NCBI GenBank assembly: GCA_000708835.1
Contig: DF236963.1
Span: 186,001 to 250,000 of the forward strand
Direction: 5' to 3'
DNA from: Klebsormidium nitens
Lineage: Eukaryota > Streptophyta > Klebsormidiophyceae > Klebsormidiales > Klebsormidiaceae
DNA length: 64,000 bases
The notes under the pieces are model-generated. The model had not been told where the DNA came from, ran no database searches, and saw only the letters and a program-made list of their open reading frames with translations. Of this stretch, positions 24,476-37,713 are shown in pieces (position 1 is the first letter of the stretch; every line of letters begins with the position of its first letter). The position numbers and the translations under genes are program-made.

Positions 24476-27400
24476 CTAGTTCAGCACGTCCCTGTCAACC
24501 CGCATAACCCGCCGCGAATGGCGAAACGCTTCTCGCCAATCGTCCTCAGTGTGCTCGCTGTTGCCCCTCTTATCTGCTGCAACAGTCTGCGGATCAAATT
24601 GTTGCCGGAAACCGCTTGCCGACACTCCTTCCATTCCGATATTGTCCACAGCCTCCCTCCCAACCATGGAGCTGACTGTCGAGTGGTGTTCTGCTCTACG
24701 TGGCATCTCCGAGTAAGCAGTACGACGCGGTGCTGCTGGGGCGCTTGCGTCCGCTGCCGCCAATCTCGTTCCTCCTGAAGTCACGCTTGCACCAGCTGAC
24801 GTCATCCTTGCCTCGGCTGGTGGAGAATCAAACTGTGGACCTTCTCGACCCTCAAGCGCAGAGATCTCCGACATCAGCGCCACGTCATCTTCTAAACCCC
24901 GCCTCCCTCCACCCTCTCTCGACGCTTCCAGAGTTGGGCGAACGTACCGCCTGCCCGTCTGACCATCTCCCGTACTTTCAAGCGTGAACACCGCCCGATC
25001 AATCACCTTGCCAGCTTCCCGCTCGCCCGCTTGCCTGACACGTGGCAACGGCTCAGCTCGTGCTGCTTTTTCCTCAGACACCTTCGAAGCCCCGACCGAA
25101 CTCATCCCCTCCTCCTCTACCAAGTGCTCTGCTGAACCCCCCGAATGGTGCAGCTCTCCCTCCAATCGCAACCGACCGTCGTCTTTACCCAGCACGACAG
25201 GTTGCAAGTAGCGCCGTCCTTCGGACGCCGCTGCCAGGGAAGGCGACCCACGTGGCCCCAAACGCTCTGCCTTGGTCGCCCTCTCAAAGAACTGCAGCCC
25301 GCGAGAAGGCCCTTCCCTTGCCCGTCTACGGTGCAAATCGTGGGGTCCGCTTTTAAACCTGCGCTGTCCCAAACTGAACTCAACATCCTCGCTGAAGTCT
25401 CTTTCCCCGACTCCCCTCTCCTTGTCCCGAGCGCGTTCTTCCTGCCTCGGGGGGCCTGTTCGTCGGCCCCCCCCCAACCCCCCAGAAGCACCATACATGT
25501 CAACGGAGACAAACCCCTTTCCGAGCTCCCCCGAGGCGCTTCCTTCTTCTCTCATCCCGGATCCCCGGTTTCGTACCCCGTATTCCGCTTCCCTTCCGCT
25601 TCCCTCTCCCAAATTCCGTTCCATTTGCTCCCTCTTTCCTTCCCAGACAGCCACGCCCCCACGGCTCCCGTTCTCCATGGCCCCCGGCAAAGAAACCCCT
25701 TCCCGTTCCTGACCCTCGGCGCTTTCTCCAGTTCGGCGACTGGAGGCTCCTTTCTGCCCCCATACCCCACTTCGTCTCCGCTTTTCAACCGCTGCAGACT
25801 CCCCGTTTGCATGTCGCGCACCCTCTGAAGGTGACTGGACCCCGAAACTGCTCCCGCCATCTTCCCCAGACAAATGGCCGTTCCCTAGAACCCTCCCCCT
25901 GTTGCTCAGCAACTCCAGCCCCCCGCCGCCCCTCTTCGGCCGCCTCCTGCTCAGCAGCTGCGTAACGCTCCCCAGCTCCCGTGCCTCCGGCGTTACACCC
26001 CCCGCTTCGAGCGGCTTCTCACGAGGAGCGACCGCGCCGTTACTGGACGGCTGAACTGCCCCTTCGAGAACTCTTGCGTTTCGCTCCTGAAAAAGCGGGC
26101 CGGTGGTTTGCGAACGCCTGTTCGCTCCTGCAGGCACGCCTCCGACCTGCTTCTCCATTCCATCTTCCGCTCTCATGAGGTCAGCAAGACCTCCGACCTG
26201 CTTCTCCGTTCCATTATCTGGTCTCCTAACATCAGCAACCTCCCGTTCACGGCCCTCCCCCATTCCCGTCTCCTTCAAGCCCTGCACCCCAACCCTTTCT
26301 CCAACTTGCACTTCTCGCCTACTGCCCTGTACTTTGATTCCTCGCTGCCTATCGCTTGCTCTAGCTGTTGCCGTACGCCGCGCCCTTTCCATCAGTGCAG
26401 CAACTTCCGGCTCCTCCCCCCGTACCCAGAGCACCTTCCCGCCACTGGCGACTGCTCCCTCACTGACGTCAGCTGCCGCTCTGCTGACGTCCGGCCGACT
26501 CCGAAGCCACCGTTCTTCAGCCCTTCCGCCCCCGGTCCCTTTCCCAGCACTGGTGTATCCAGCGCCGTCGACTCTCATTTCCTTTCCCCCCGTCACTGCA
26601 GCATCTCTCACAAATTCACCACTTCTTGTGGAGGGCTCTCCTGAGCCAGTCTGCCTTACGTTGTTCGGACTCGGCTTTCTTCCGGTCCACGACTCGCCTT
26701 GCTCTGAAAGACTTTCACTTGCTGTTCCATCCTGTCCTGTCACCCCCTCCCACGCTCCCCAAAGCGCAGCAACCACACTCGCGACAACGACCAAAAAGGC
26801 GGCCCCTATTCCCAGCTGTATCGGAAGGCCCTGCTTTCCCCAGCTCTCAGCCACCTCTTGCGTCAGACCCTCCAAGCCATTTTCAGCCACCGACGCCCGC
26901 AAGTTTTCCAATCCCGTCACAGCCCCTGAGCTTCGCACCGCCTCCCTCGCTCCCTCCAACGCCTTCTCAAATTCAGCCGTTGGGATGACCTCCCTCACAG
27001 GCGCAAAAAGCGCGTCAGGATCAACTCTTAACCCCCTCACCTTCTCAACCAGCGCCCCTGCCAAACCCCCGACCCCAAGGGGATCCCCCGGCCCTGAGCC
27101 CACCGCGATACCCCCCATGGTTTCGACACCAGCTCCGCCCCCCTCACTGGAGAAAAGGGCGCTCACGTCGACCCCCGCCGCCCTCAGCCTCTCCAACGTC
27201 ACGTCGCTTGCTTCCTCGTTGCTAGGTGGCACCTCCTCCTGCGAGCCTCGCCCGCTGACCTCAGCAGCTACGTCACCCCCCAATTCCACCGCGCTTTGCT
27301 GTCCTGAGGTTCCGTCTCCGCTTCCTCCGAGCGCGGAGCGTTCCCCCTCTGCAACCGCCTCAGTCCGCAAACCTCCGGTCTGCTCATTCACCCTGCCACT

Positions 27401-28946
27401 CTGGCCCGTCTCTTCCCCACCCGACGCCCCCTTCCCGCCGCGCCCCGACGGCCTCACACTCTCTGTTTCTGTTTCTGCAGCGCCCGACAGGTACACCTGC
27501 GGAGACGCTGACCCTGGCGCCCTCCCCTGGCTTTCAATCTCTGTGACATCCAGAGCAACATGGCCTGGACCACTGACCACCGAACGGCTCGTCCTTCCCC
27601 CTGCTTCTTCTCCCCCTCCTTGAGCAACTGCGTCACTGCCCTCAGTTGCGCCTCCCGGTTCAGTCCCGCGCAATCCGGATATTCCGGCCCCCTTCCTTTC
27701 TCTGCCCAATTTAGACTCGTTCAAAGAGCTCACGGTTGCCTGGGCTGAGGACCCAGCTAACCCGCCACTGACTGTTTCCTCCGGCGGGCCCGTTTGGGGG
27801 CCTCGAACCAGACGAGCGGGGCTCTCCTGCGTTTCAACTGCCTTTCTAGGCACTTGTTCTGTTTTCTCCCCCAGGAGACTAGGGTGTTCGGAATGGGCCA
27901 TTGGGTCGGGAGAGGGTAGAGTGCGCGCGTCCATGAGGGACTTGAGCACCGTTGCCAGCTCGTCAGGCGGCATTTCGTGGAACCTGCCAGACGTGGGAAC
28001 GTTTGGAACATCAGACAAAGGGCAGAAGATAGGGTGTAGATCTGGTTGACATGGGGTGGAATGTATCTGACGAGCCTTGTGCTTCTTCCAGAGGGCCCTC
28101 GAAATGGTCTACTCAATGACTTGGATCCTATCAAGGGGAGTATTGCACGAACAAATGCCGGCGTTTGAAGCACGTCTGCGCGCAGATATTTCGTCAAAGA
28201 AGTGGCGCTCAATGCAGTCAGTCATCATCCGTTTTCATGTGAGAACCACAAAACTGCCCGTCTCACCTTTTGGCCAACTCTCGCGCCAGGATGCGCTCAA
28301 CGCTCCCATCCCCCGGCGTCCACTCATACTCCACCCCGAGAGATGGCTTTGTTTGATGATTGCTTGCCGCCAAAAGCTCCAGCGCCTGTGGCGCCGCCAC
28401 CCAAGCCACCCCAGCCACCGCCAATCCTGCAATTGCTGGGTACAACCACTTTCCAAACTTTCCGTTCAGAGCCTGAGGACCCCCGTCCTCTGTTGCACTT
28501 TCACTTGGTTTTGTTCCCCCTCCTTGCTTCGCCCCTAGAGCTGACCCATTCTCTTGCTGCAGTGTCAAATCAAGCGGCAATTGCCTCAGCGCGCTGGTGA
28601 CTACCGTGCCGCCCTCCCCATTGACACCGCCGCTCTCGCGATGCTTCTTTCTCTTCTTTCCCCCCCGCGTTTCGCTGCCGATGCGCTGGGTGCCCCCTTT
28701 GCGGTTCTTCCCTTCTGCCGGAATCGAACACCGCAGTACATCTGAACGGTCCTGCCTCTGCTGAAATCCTCCACCAGAGAGTCTCGCCAGATGCCAACCC
28801 CGGAAGCGCAGCGCCTCAGCCCGATCCTTCAACAGCCAGCTAGACCAGCATTTTCTCCTCGTCTCACAGGCAGAGCAATTCAGCACTTTTGAAATCACTC
28901 CTGGGTGTCCAACCAACAACATCGGGCGGACGGCGAGCTGCGGCAT
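24476..28946 (-). CDS. Large low-complexity protein with two hydrophobic segments
   Basis: Two exons, 28267-28946 and 24476-27983, join in phase as LAKR|FHEMPPDELATVLKSLMD and give about 1395 residues. The N terminus is basic and Ser/Cys-containing, compatible with but not proving an organellar presequence. A hydrophobic stretch WLYPAIAGLAVAGVAWVAAP lies near residues 165-190 and a second, IGAAFLVVVASVVAALWG, near 615-640. Nearly everything else is Gly/Ser/Glu/Arg-rich and probably disordered. The second exon is a 3.5-kb uninterrupted frame, unusual in this window. The antisense strand also has a 1.5-kb open frame (26103-27623), explained by codon bias. No family recognised. A membrane-anchored scaffold is one possibility, without direct support. 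Confidence 0.7.
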
Positions 28947-30126
28947 TATGTCCGGCTTGGAATCATGCTGTCCATGTCATTGTTGAACTTCAGCACAGAT
29001 CTGAATTCCAGGTTTGCCTCCATTGATCGTTGCGACATTGGGGTGTCTTTGAGCACAAAAAGACTGCTGGCATTGGAAAAGCAAGAGTACCTGCCAGTGC
29101 AAGGAAGCACCGGAGTGACGTCTGCCGCCAAGGAAGCTGGCAGTCATGGCGACAAGAATGAAACATCGTGGCGACCGCTAATGAGTTCGTCGTGTCAACC
29201 GTGTCGCCGCTTCTGAGCTTGCGTCCTGGCAAAGGAAGAACCGTTCATGACAGCAGTTCAGCATCTGGCTCTGGCAAGAACTTGAACTTTCAAGAGGAAG
29301 CCACGAGAGCGCGCTACAGAAGGCAAAGCAGGGAAGCAGCAGCAGTTGCTGAAGAAGTGCTGCCTAACGTTTTACTTTGGGCCCATCTTCGTGAGCTAAG
29401 CTCGTCTTTACATGTGCGTGCGCTTGCACAGAGCTGTTGTGAGAGAAGAACAGCTTTTGCAAGTTTTCAAGCCAGAAATCCACTGCAAACCTGAACCCTG
29501 CAAAGATTGAGGTTGGGGCAGTAGAGGAGCTCATCAAAACATTAAGTGAAGCTTGTTACTGGTGGTATCATTGCTCAGCAGGTGTCCAAATTAGTCTGAT
29601 TGGTGCCCTATCCGCAGGTAGTGGAGAGTTGATCACACAAGGGGGTGGAGCTCAAGAGTAGAGATGTTGAAGTCTATGGTGGCGGAATAAAGCTGAGTTT
29701 TCAGTCCAATGTGAGTTTGTCTTGAAGGCCAAGGGGTGTGGGGTCAATTGTCGCGATTGGTTTACGCAGTCAAACAATCTAGCAGTTGACTGAACGCCCT
29801 TAGGAAGGTTTACCAAGTGTTAGTGCTTCCAGGTTGCACTTCCAAGCAGATACGATTGGAAGTTGTTCCAGCTTCCGTTTGATGCAAAATCAGTCTGTAA
29901 AGGCAGAGAAAGGTTTTCGGGGGTAGCCTTTCTCCGTTGTCTGGCTGCTTGCACAGTCACCTGAGGGACTGAGGCCCTTTGGTCTCTGTGAAAGGGGCAC
30001 TTGGTGAAGTTTCCGCAGTGCGGTTAGCGACTGAGGTTACGGGTTACGCGTGACGTCAGCAACGGGTAGGAGACTGGCAGGTGGCCTTCACGGCTGCCTG
30101 CGGGCCTAGGATGGTCCTGGCACAGC
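28947..30126. other. Divergent 5' region (gene 7 / vasculin-like)
   Basis: No additional gene recognised. An open frame at 29168-29494 is short and lacks start or splice context. The region presumably contains both promoters and 5' UTR exons or introns. Confidence 0.5.
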
Positions 30127-33100
30127 ATGGCAAAGAATGAGCCGTCTCTAGTTCCTGAGTGGTTGAGGCAGGGCCACGGGAACAGCCACCAAAGCCAGGC
30201 CCACCATCGTTACCACGGTAAGTTGTTTTCGGTTTCTTCCTCGCTGAAAATGTCTAGCGCTGTGCTGTTTTAACCCCTCCTAAGTTTTCAGCATAAAGTA
30301 TGGCGTGAATCGCAGATATATCAATCTCGATGGTCCTTCTATGGTCCTTCTAGGGTTTCCCGAAGCACTTTCCTGGTTTTCAACCTGGTCAAGACTGCTC
30401 AACAATGCAGCGCTGAGTGTGTTGAGCATGCTCTTGGTTCCCTATGCTGCTTTATGATGCATCATTTTGGGGGTTCGCCATCTGGTTCCCTGCTTGTGCG
30501 CCTCCGTTCATTCTACACCGGCATGCTTTTTGTGCGCGAAAGAAACGTGCAGTTGTAGCCATTTTCTGAACGAGGGAGATTAGTTTTTTCAGGCAAGTAT
30601 CATTTGACAGGAAGTGCTTCCGCATGGATCTACATGCCCTCTCCTCCTTAAAAGGTCACAATTCAAATAAAAAGTTCCAGATGAAGATCCTAGCAAATGC
30701 GCCTGGCAAGTACAGAAGAAAACAGAGATCTAACAGCCCTTTGGACGGTTCTGATTGCTTTCCAACACAGTTCGTCCATCATACAAGTGGCAACATGACA
30801 ATCGTGGCGACCGTTGACTGATCAGTGTTCAGTAGGCAGTCATCGTCCAAACTTGTGCAATAATGTAGAGGCCGCAAGAGGAGGAGCGGGTGGATGCCTG
30901 AATTAAAGGACGCATCCATTGTTTTCATTTTTCGGAATAACTCGAGTCCGCTGATCACAGTTGCTTTTTGGTACTTTGCTTTGAAGACTTATTACTTGTC
31001 TGTAAAGATGGTTGCTTGTGTATGTGTATGTGCATGTATCCCACCTTCCTCCTGGACTGGTTCTGATGAAGTCCTACAGTTCACTTGTCAAGCATTAGCT
31101 GCATTGAAGCTCTGAAATATACGAAATCTGACAGACGATCGTTTCTTCTTTTCAATCTGAAGATCGGTCGGGCAAAGCGGATTCAGTTCTGGTGGTGATT
31201 GATTGAAATGTGCGATGAAGCTGCTTCAATATTCCTGTGTTGACTGCCACCTTCAATGGATCCATCTCCGTTCTTGTGGTCGTCTTCCACCTCGTGGTCC
31301 AAATGCACGGTTGTCAGGTGCCCCTGAGACCTGCATCTTCTGCTGTTTTGACTCTGATGTACAAATGACAACAGTGCTGCTTTCGAAGGTGGCCACAGAA
31401 GCTCTTCTTCCACAGCTCAAATCTTGATCAACCAAATAAGTAAACCAGACTTGAAATGGTTTCCAGGTGACGGTGGTGGGCCTGCCACCCCTCGCCGGCA
31501 CTCCGGCCGCGACTCCGAGCCTTCCCCATGGGTGTCCGGAAGCTACGTACCCCCTGGGAGGCGCAGTTCTGGGGCGGAGCGGCCGCCGTACGACCGCTCC
31601 ACCTCCCTTTCCCACTTCAGGGGGGTAAGCAGCTCCCTGAGTAATGAGGCCGAGAGGGGCGAGTCTCAGGGGGGGGGCCAGGAGAAGCAGTCACCGGAGG
31701 GCAAGCAGCGGAGGCATGGGGATGCATTGGATCCTCGCAGATTGGGAACAGAAAGTGGGGCGGGGGGAGGGGAGCAAGCGTCGGGCCCGAGCTTGCCGAC
31801 CGCCATGCCGACGACCACAGGCACGCTCGCGAGCAACGTGCAGAAGGCGGCGTTCGAGCGGAACTTTCCGGTGCTCGGGGATAAGTTTGGGCGGTTCATG
31901 CCGTCGATGAACAGTCTTCCGAGTCCTCGGAGGGAGGAGAGGGAGGGGTGGAGCTCCAGGCTGGCGGATCTGCCGTCCCCAGCAGTAAGGGGGGGTCCGA
32001 GTGTAAACGGGGCTGGTGCGCCGGAGAGTCCTACAATAGCAGAGGGAGGGCCACGCACGCCCAGGATGGCCGAGGCGCTGCAGCAGGGGATGCAGGAACA
32101 GCAGCAGCGGTCGATGCCGAATGTGAGTCCATCAGTATGGCAACGGATGATGACTTGGAAGTTGCAAAAAAAAATTGGAGTGTCGCCTTTTGGTCGAGAA
32201 AGGGCAATGCGGCATCAAGATACTTGGGGCTTTTGTCAGACTCCCCTTCTGTGCGATCTGAAAGAAGCCAAATCTCGTCAGTTACGTGAAAAAAGGAAAC
32301 AAGGAAGGTGACTGCACTCTGTTGTTGTCTCTCTCTTTGGATCGTTGAGAATCAGGCCTGTCTTGAGTAGATGGAGGATGTCGAATGCACTTGGTCGTTA
32401 CTTTGAGTTGCCACTAAAACTATCACGGGAAGGGAAGCAAAGTTGCTTGGCTGCTGGTAGATACGCCAATTGTGAGAGGATCACGTGAGGGTGAATCCCT
32501 CAGTGATGGTTAGGCACTGTAAGCACATGGAACAGCACACTCCTTTATCACCTGCCCTCAGCACCTTACTGCTGACTAACTTGCTTTGAGGAAGGTTTTT
32601 CGCTGTCTTTGCATAAGAGGTTCCCCGCTGTACTGATAATACGTCAGCTTGCCCTTTCCGACAATGTCTGCAGTCAAATCTATGTCTGCAGCCGAAGCTG
32701 GGACGTATCAAGTGGACCCGGGTCTGGTGATGCTGACTGAACTGTAACCTGCGATGTGCAGGCACCGTTGGAGAGTCACAAGCAGGAAGAGCTTGTGCTG
32801 AAGAAGATGAAGCAGTTGATACCGCTGAAACCAACCATGCCAAAGAACCTGGTGAGCCTCGTATTCAACAACATATGGCACCGTAAGAAATGAGCGGCTG
32901 CCGAAGTCATGCATGGTGTTAATACTTGTGTCACCACAGAAATTTGCGACCCGATATAGAACTGTCCACCAGGATGTGAGCTTGAATGAGTCCACGTTGC
33001 TGAAATGATTTCGGGTTGAAAATGTACTTTAAGCGAAAGCCTGGGGATGCTCTTTTTGGAATTGATTACCTCCCTTTCTTTCCGCACTCCTGAAGATTCT

Positions 33101-34623
33101 GACAAAGCCGTCAAGGAACCCGGTTACGTGGTTTTTACGGCAAGCAATCTAGCGCTCAAAAATAATGCCTGCAAGCACAATGAGAACGCGTATCGTTGCA
33201 CTATCTGAGCGAGAAGCCTTTAACTCATACATATGCTTCTTCTCATTTTGACCAAGTTCGCGAACTGGATGCAGCTTTTGAAGCCGTCAAAGAAGCCGCT
33301 GCATTCGAGCACGCCCCAGCCGGCCGTTCTGGATGCAAAGCCCATCGCCCGGCGGACCGACGACCCGTCCTTGTCCGGAGCCAGAAAATCCCTTCCCGGG
33401 CCAGCAAACGGCAGCGTTGGCAGATTACAAGTCCCCGGTTCACCCTCACTCCTGGCCAACGCCCCAGCCACCCCCCCGTCTCCTGCCGCTAACGGTTCGA
33501 ACCCGGGCAACGGTCCCAAAGTCAGTGCGGCCACCCAGAAGCGGAACGACTTTCTGAAGGGGCTCCGGAAGAAGGCCCTGTCGCCCAAGGACCGCACTCC
33601 GGAGAGCAACGGTGCGGCAGGAGAGGCTGGTGGCGCCGCCCGCGAGCAAGGCCCGCCCAGCTTCCGGCAGTGGGACTCCATAGAAGCCTCCCCTGACAGC
33701 CAAGGGGCCCCGCGCGTTGTAGCGAGTCGTGCAGAAGAGGCACCGTCAATACGACACGAAAATGGGGCTGCGAACGGCCTGCCGCCGAACGGTTACCTGA
33801 ACGGGGCGGGTGCTAAGGGGGGTGTTAACAGAAGCGCGGGTGACGTGGAGCTTGTGGGAGAACCAGAGGGGGAGGAGGCCGATTTACTTCGGTCTCTGGG
33901 ATGGACCGGGCCGGACACTGATGATGAGGAGGGAGCGCTGACCGAGGAGGAGATTCGTGCCTTCTTTTCGCAGGTGGGATGCGCTGTTCGGACGTTTGTT
34001 GGACTCTCAAAGTGGGTCTGACAGGGACGTCTCTGGAAGAGGGTATAATTTTCAATGTACCGTCGACAAACTCGTGATGCGAACGGACTTTGGGATCGTT
34101 CATGTGGAACGGGAGACGCTTTTATAGGGTTCTCAAGCGATGCGTGTTTACTGAAGTTCGTACTATCTTTCCAATTTTCGCTGCTGTAAAGATACCCTGT
34201 GTCCGCTCTCCTACTGTTTTCGAATTACGCGTTCGTCAAACGACTCGGGAATCGACATGGGCTGGTTCACGGCAGCAATTGTAGCTCAGAAGGCAGAAGG
34301 ATGTCCTGGTAAGTTTCTCTAACTGATTTCGTGATAATATCGACACTTTTCTCGGAGCCCGCGCGCATTGAAAGCATATAAAGCGGGATGCCCGCCTTCG
34401 CCAAAGCGCTGACTTTGCTGAACTGCCCTTGCAGACCGCAAAGCTGAATCAACAGCCGAAAGCCGTGTATCAAAACGGAGCCCAGACGTATGAACCGACC
34501 AGCCCAATTTCCGTCGCATCTGTGGCGCGACAGGGGATCCCTCTGAAACCGGAGGTCATTGTCGGGAGTTACAGTAGCCTCTCCTCGGGTCTCAGCTCGT
34601 CCGATGACGAGTCGGACTATTAG
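30127..34623 (+). CDS. Vasculin (GPBP1)-like protein
   Basis: Five exons close in frame: 30127-30217, 31467-32122, 32762-32851, 33275-33973 and 34435-34623, about 574 residues. The N terminus MAKNEPSLVPEWLR, the NVQKAAFERNFPVLG block, MAEALQQG, EELVLKKMKQLIPLKPTMPK and QKRNDFLKGLRKKAL match the plant branch of this family. The C-terminal core ADLLRSLGWTGPDTDDEEG followed by ALTEEEIRAFF corresponds to the conserved vasculin ending (LL-x2-hGW ... LTEDEhxxF). Animal vasculin/GPBP1 binds GC-rich promoters and regulates transcription; nuclear action here is inferred from that. Long linkers are Ser/Gly/Pro-rich. The last exon ends in a Ser/Asp-rich acidic tail. Confidence 0.88.
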
Positions 34624-37600
34624 CAGCCCGTGTATACTGCCTGTTTGTTGTCTTAGTAGCGTCGTCCTGTCGTGTGTACCACAGCGTGCTTGTAAACCGA
34701 GTACCTCAAACGAAGAGATGAAGAGGTATTAGTACGCATTTTGAAAGCTATAGTCCTGCACTTGAGCGCTGCAAAGGTCAAGGGTTCGATCCGAGTGCAG
34801 GGTTTCGTCAATAAGTTTGTTGGAACGAACCTGTTCCCTTTTCCGCCTTGCAAGGAACTTACGCCTTGTTCTACCAGAAACAGAACTGATCACGATCCAG
34901 CCGCAGCTGGAACTGGCTTGAAAGTCAAGCACTGATGTTCGGAGCCGCTGCATCCGTTCATACTTACTCCCACTTTTTAAATTTGCATGACGCATGTGGG
35001 GTCGGAATGTGCAGCCGCCAATAGTGAGAGCGGAAAGAAACATATCTGGGCTGAGCCTGGTCGGAGCTCTTTGATTATATAGCGTCCGCCGCGCTATATT
35101 TTCCATATCGAAAGTGATCGATCCGTCGGATCACGTAATTGCGCAGATAACATTGCAATTGATATGGCGGCGGTCTATAGTTGCTGTTCAACATTATGTA
35201 GCTCTGTGCTGGCCCCGATTCGGTCATTTTCAAGAATTATCAGAAAGGACTACCGTGGTGCGACACAACTGCGTGTTCAAGCCTTCGGATCAGCCCGCGG
35301 CAATAGATAAAATTTGCAGACAAAATTTGCATGGCCGGAGCCACTGCATGATCACATGGCCGGGCCGCATGATCATGGCCGTGAGGCCAATATAAATCCA
35401 TGTTGCAGATCGCGGAGGTGCGGCACTTCGATCCTTCTAACTCGATTGCATGAGATGCCATGCGCTGTCCTACTGAGAATTGCATTATACCGCGAAAGTG
35501 CATGAGCTTTCAACCTGCCGCCCTTCTGAGCCTGAAGTCATTGTGGCTTGGAGCTGTCACAGGTAAAAATCATGCATGCCCGATATCAGGTATGTAGGGG
35601 TGGGCGGCGAAATGACCGGGTCGTGCATGAGTCAACCTCATCGACATATATCATTTGAGCCATGAGATAGTGCATAACTCTGCCTATACCACCTGAAAAC
35701 GGTACGAATAAATACTTTGGATGTCTGATAAGGCCTGGATACGCGAGGGTGCAAAGCAGGGAAGTTTTCGGATTCAGGTTTTAGCATGTCAATGGAGCCG
35801 CAGGCTTGTTGTTTTTCTTGCGTATCATTATCTTTCTTGAGAGTTACATAATGTTCGACGTTTGAATCTGTCAAACCAAGCTCTTTGTGGTCGCTGAGCA
35901 TCTAGATCTGGTTGCACTTGGTTCAATTCTTTAAACTTCGTCAGAGTGTCAGCATTCTGTAGCAGCATCTCGTTCCGTCAATTGAAGGTAGAAGGGGCCG
36001 ACGCCCACGTGGAATCATGTCGCGATCGCTCCAACAGCCTGTACAGAAATCGAAGCAATCAGTGTAAAGCGAGCCTGTTGGACGGTTTTACACAGTTCAA
36101 GAATATTCTTGGGCTGTTCGAACATGGTCGATCGGTCAGTTCCAAGCTCAGTTCGAGGTTTTCGAGATGGGCAGACGTTTGAGGCTTGTATCATGGACGT
36201 CATCTGCAGCATTCTCTTTCTAAGTTTCTAGGTCTCGATCTTAGTATGGCCGTGGTCCATAGGTTTCGGTTTCGAAACCCATCCTAAAAGAAAGCCGACC
36301 AGCTATGCTAAGCCAATTTTGCAGTGTCCTTCAGCTTCCTGCTTTGCCTGACCTGTAGGGTGTAGCTTAGCGCGGTCTACAAGTGACTTACATGGGCGAG
36401 ATACGATTCAAAACAGCTTGAGCACTCGCAGCTGGATATGTTCCTGAGCGCACAATAGAAACGTCGCAATCGCCGTTCAGACTATGCGCATACTACTTCA
36501 GTCACTTTCAACGCCCAATACAGCCTGAGGCCTCCGAATTTATGCGCATTCGCTGACTCTTGCAATGATCGAAGATCGTCTATCAAGAACGTGTGATCGT
36601 ACTGTGAGCGATCCATCCGAGGTGGAAACATATCAAGTTTGCAACTTGATCGGTCCAACTGGAGGACGTCTTGAAAATTCCTTTGGCCGCCAAAAGAGCT
36701 GCCACTTCAGTATTCGAGGGCTTTGGAAGAGCGGCCACAACCGCAGAGGCTTTCAGGGCTTTTCAGGGCTTTCAGGACAAGAAGAAAAGACTATACAATA
36801 GCTGCCTTTGGCCAACTCTGCTGCCTTTGATCCTGTGACCAGCTCCAAAAACATACAACACAGAGGTACTTGGAAAAGATTACATGAGGTCGAGCGGCTG
36901 ATTAGCACCTGTCCAAGTTGTGAGCGCATGACCAGCATAATCAGGAAAACAAGCTGAGAGGCAAAAGCTCGTCTTATAATCGTAGTTCTCAAATGCTTCC
37001 TCAATTGCAGGGGGAGATGTGTCAAGTTGGACTTGGAATCTATTTAGGGTGGATCTTGACACAAGCCTCCAATCAGAGCGAACGACATCTTGTGTTCATC
37101 TCGGAAAAGTCTGGCTGAATTATAATTGAGAATTCTTCTTCCAAGCATCTTCAACATCGAGGTATCGAAGGATGGAATCAAGAATTAAAGTTCGCAGCCG
37201 CTATTTATCAAGCCTGTGCTCATTATGCGCTCGGTGAAATCGAGGAGTTGCATTGGCTTTGTCAGAAATAGACGCGAAACAGGGTTGATCCAGCGATCTT
37301 ATCGATCTTCCCTTATTCCCAGAAACACCTACCAAAAAATTCTTCTACTTTCCTCGTGGAAACAGACATGGGGTGATTGATGAACAGTAATGTGGTCGAG
37401 CAGGAAGTTCATGACCGGCAGATGGAGCAAGCTGATTGGAAAGGGCGCTTTTATCTGCAAGATGGTCGAGAGGCGCAGGGGTGCTGCCCCAGAATTCAGA
37501 AAGCCCCGAAGCTGGTCTGGCCGAAGTCGATAGCTGCTGTAGACGAATCTTCAGCGCAACTTGGCTTATTCGACGGGAGTACCTTAGCTGGTCACATTTT

Positions 37601-37713
37601 GTTGACAGGAAACTACAGGGGCCTGCGGTATTTTGACTTCTTTGACCACAGAGCAGAACAGGATGAGAAAGAGAGGGCCAATGACGTCCCAGCTTTAGGC
37701 TTAAAAGAGAACG
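34624..37713. other. Intergenic region, 3.1 kb, with CATG cluster
   Basis: No gene was supported. At about 35330-35630 there are twelve CATG tetramers in 300 bp, including 'gcatgatcacatggcc', with a TATA-like 'tataaat' at about 35391. A short perfect inverted repeat, CCTGCAC...GTGCAGG (34755-34801), encloses a chance B-box-like GGGTTCGATCC but does not fold as a tRNA. The open frame at 37377-37883 overlaps the start of the next gene in another phase and has no recognisable domain. Confidence 0.55.

Noticed and set aside
26103-27623. 506-codon open frame on the plus strand
   Set aside because: It is exactly antisense to the large exon of gene 7, is extremely Pro/Ser-rich, has no splice or start context, and is explained by the GC-biased codon use of the real strand.
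34755-34801. tRNA-like element with B-box GGGTTCGATCC and 7-bp flanking stem
   Set aside because: T-stem pairing fails at three of five positions, no D-arm or A-box is present, and the total length is only 47 bases.
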